From NCBI GenBank assembly GCA_016714765.1, contig JADKCF010000007.1:1-64000 (forward strand): a stretch of DNA of 64,000 nt, read 5' to 3'. Origin of the DNA: Saprospiraceae bacterium. GTDB taxonomy: Bacteria; Bacteroidota; Bacteroidia; Chitinophagales; Saprospiraceae. Position 1 is the stretch's first letter. Each line of letters begins with the position of its first letter. The notes beneath the pieces were generated by a model, which saw only the letters and a program-made list of their open reading frames with translations, did not search any database and was not told where the DNA came from. The position numbers and the translations under genes are program-made. This document shows positions 63,785 to 64,000 of this stretch, in pieces.

Positions 63785-64000
63785 TTAAATTGAACCTTTA
63801 GTACTAGGAATATCCATATTGTTTAGGTTTCTGTTCTTGGCCATTTGAAGGCTTTTACCAAATGCCTTAAAAACAGCCTCTATGGTATGATGAGAATTAC
63901 CGCCACTAGCTTGTATATTCAGATTACATCTGGCATGGTCAGTAAATGACTTAAAAAAATGATGAAACATCTCCGTGGGTACATCGCCTATTTTTTCTCT
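63785..64000 (-). CDS. hisB: Imidazoleglycerol-phosphate dehydratase C-terminal part (runs off the window)
   Basis: The last 71 codons of HisB, continuing beyond position 64000. It has the metal-ligand-rich EMFHHFFKSFTDHARCNLNI and GGNSHHTIEAVFKAFGKSL blocks and the terminal IPSTKGSI. It removes water from IGP to give imidazole-acetol phosphate. Whether the upstream part carries the fused histidinol phosphatase domain cannot be seen here. It is upstream of hisH-hisA-hisF-hisIE, all on the minus strand. Confidence 0.93.
   Translation of the reverse strand, partial: REKIGDVPTEMFHHFFKSFTDHARCNLNIQASGGNSHHTIEAVFKAFGKSLQMAKNRNLNNMDIPSTKGSI

Noticed and set aside
1..64000. tRNA, rRNA, riboswitch or CRISPR loci.
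   Set aside because: I looked for tRNA T-loop motifs, rRNA fragments and spacer arrays and saw none. A GTTCGAACC string near 5320 lies inside the PorP/SprF gene and has no cloverleaf around it.

Overview
The window is a stretch of Bacteroidota chromosome, most likely from the Saprospiria/Chitinophagia side of the phylum. The evidence is a type IX secretion (T9SS) type-B cargo protein next to a PorP/SprF-family protein, DUF4835, a CoaBC/omega-like/BamD block in the order usual for the phylum, TAnnTTTG-type -7 promoter elements, frequent lipoprotein signals, a long-form urocanase, and AT-rich DNA. I see no mobile element, CRISPR array, tRNA or rRNA gene.

Layout. 1-3.7 kb (all minus) holds decayed or mis-sequenced versions of guaA, an exported protein, nusB and a tonB-like gene. 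3.8-11.3 kb is a T9SS unit: a 1945-residue metalloprotease with Ig-like repeats, a PorP/SprF protein and an HD hydrolase. 11.5-17.7 kb has DUF4197, EI24, a YfcC-type carrier, an amidohydrolase lipoprotein, a CBM48-like/repeat/HhH fusion and a purN with an internal deletion. 17.7-21.1 kb is bamD, an omega-like gene, coaBC and DUF4835. 21.4-25 kb has a Cys-rich exported protein, urocanase and two small proteins. 25.2-28.7 kb is a D,D-heptose nucleotide cluster (GT4, hddA, gmhA, hddC). 28.7-38.5 kb has serine dehydratase, gatC with an ABC ATPase, a deoxynucleoside kinase, YggS, patatin, an alpha-glucan pair (GH13 lipoprotein and SLC45-like carrier) and tilS. 38.4-45 kb has an M20 peptidase, a GT2 fused to a sugar-transferase remnant, recR, tatC and DUF4403. 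45.2-49.2 kb has a sortilin/BNR protein, GNAT and DUF6495. 49.2-52.7 kb is a three-gene membrane glycosyltransferase operon. 52.8-61 kb has a beta-helix lipoprotein, SMUG2-type glycosylase, ABC-F, glucan phosphorylase, superoxide dismutase and nitroreductase. 61-64 kb is the his operon tail (hisB-hisH-hisA-hisF-hisIE).

A striking property of the whole window is the number of single-base frameshifts in conserved housekeeping genes (coaBC, bamD, gatC, recR, gmhA, hddC, deoxynucleoside kinase, ABC-F and others). Many lie in short homopolymers, and the first 3 kb also has stop codons and substitutions. Residual indel errors of a long-read assembly, with a poor contig end, explain this better than gene death. 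Frameshifted genes are therefore annotated as one gene each.

The most unusual coding features are the CBM48-like/AAPK-repeat/HhH fusion, the glucan phosphorylase with Thr where the PLP-binding Lys is expected, the GT2 protein carrying a gutted sugar-transferase domain, and the purN internal deletion. I did not find a clear, wholly new multi-gene system.
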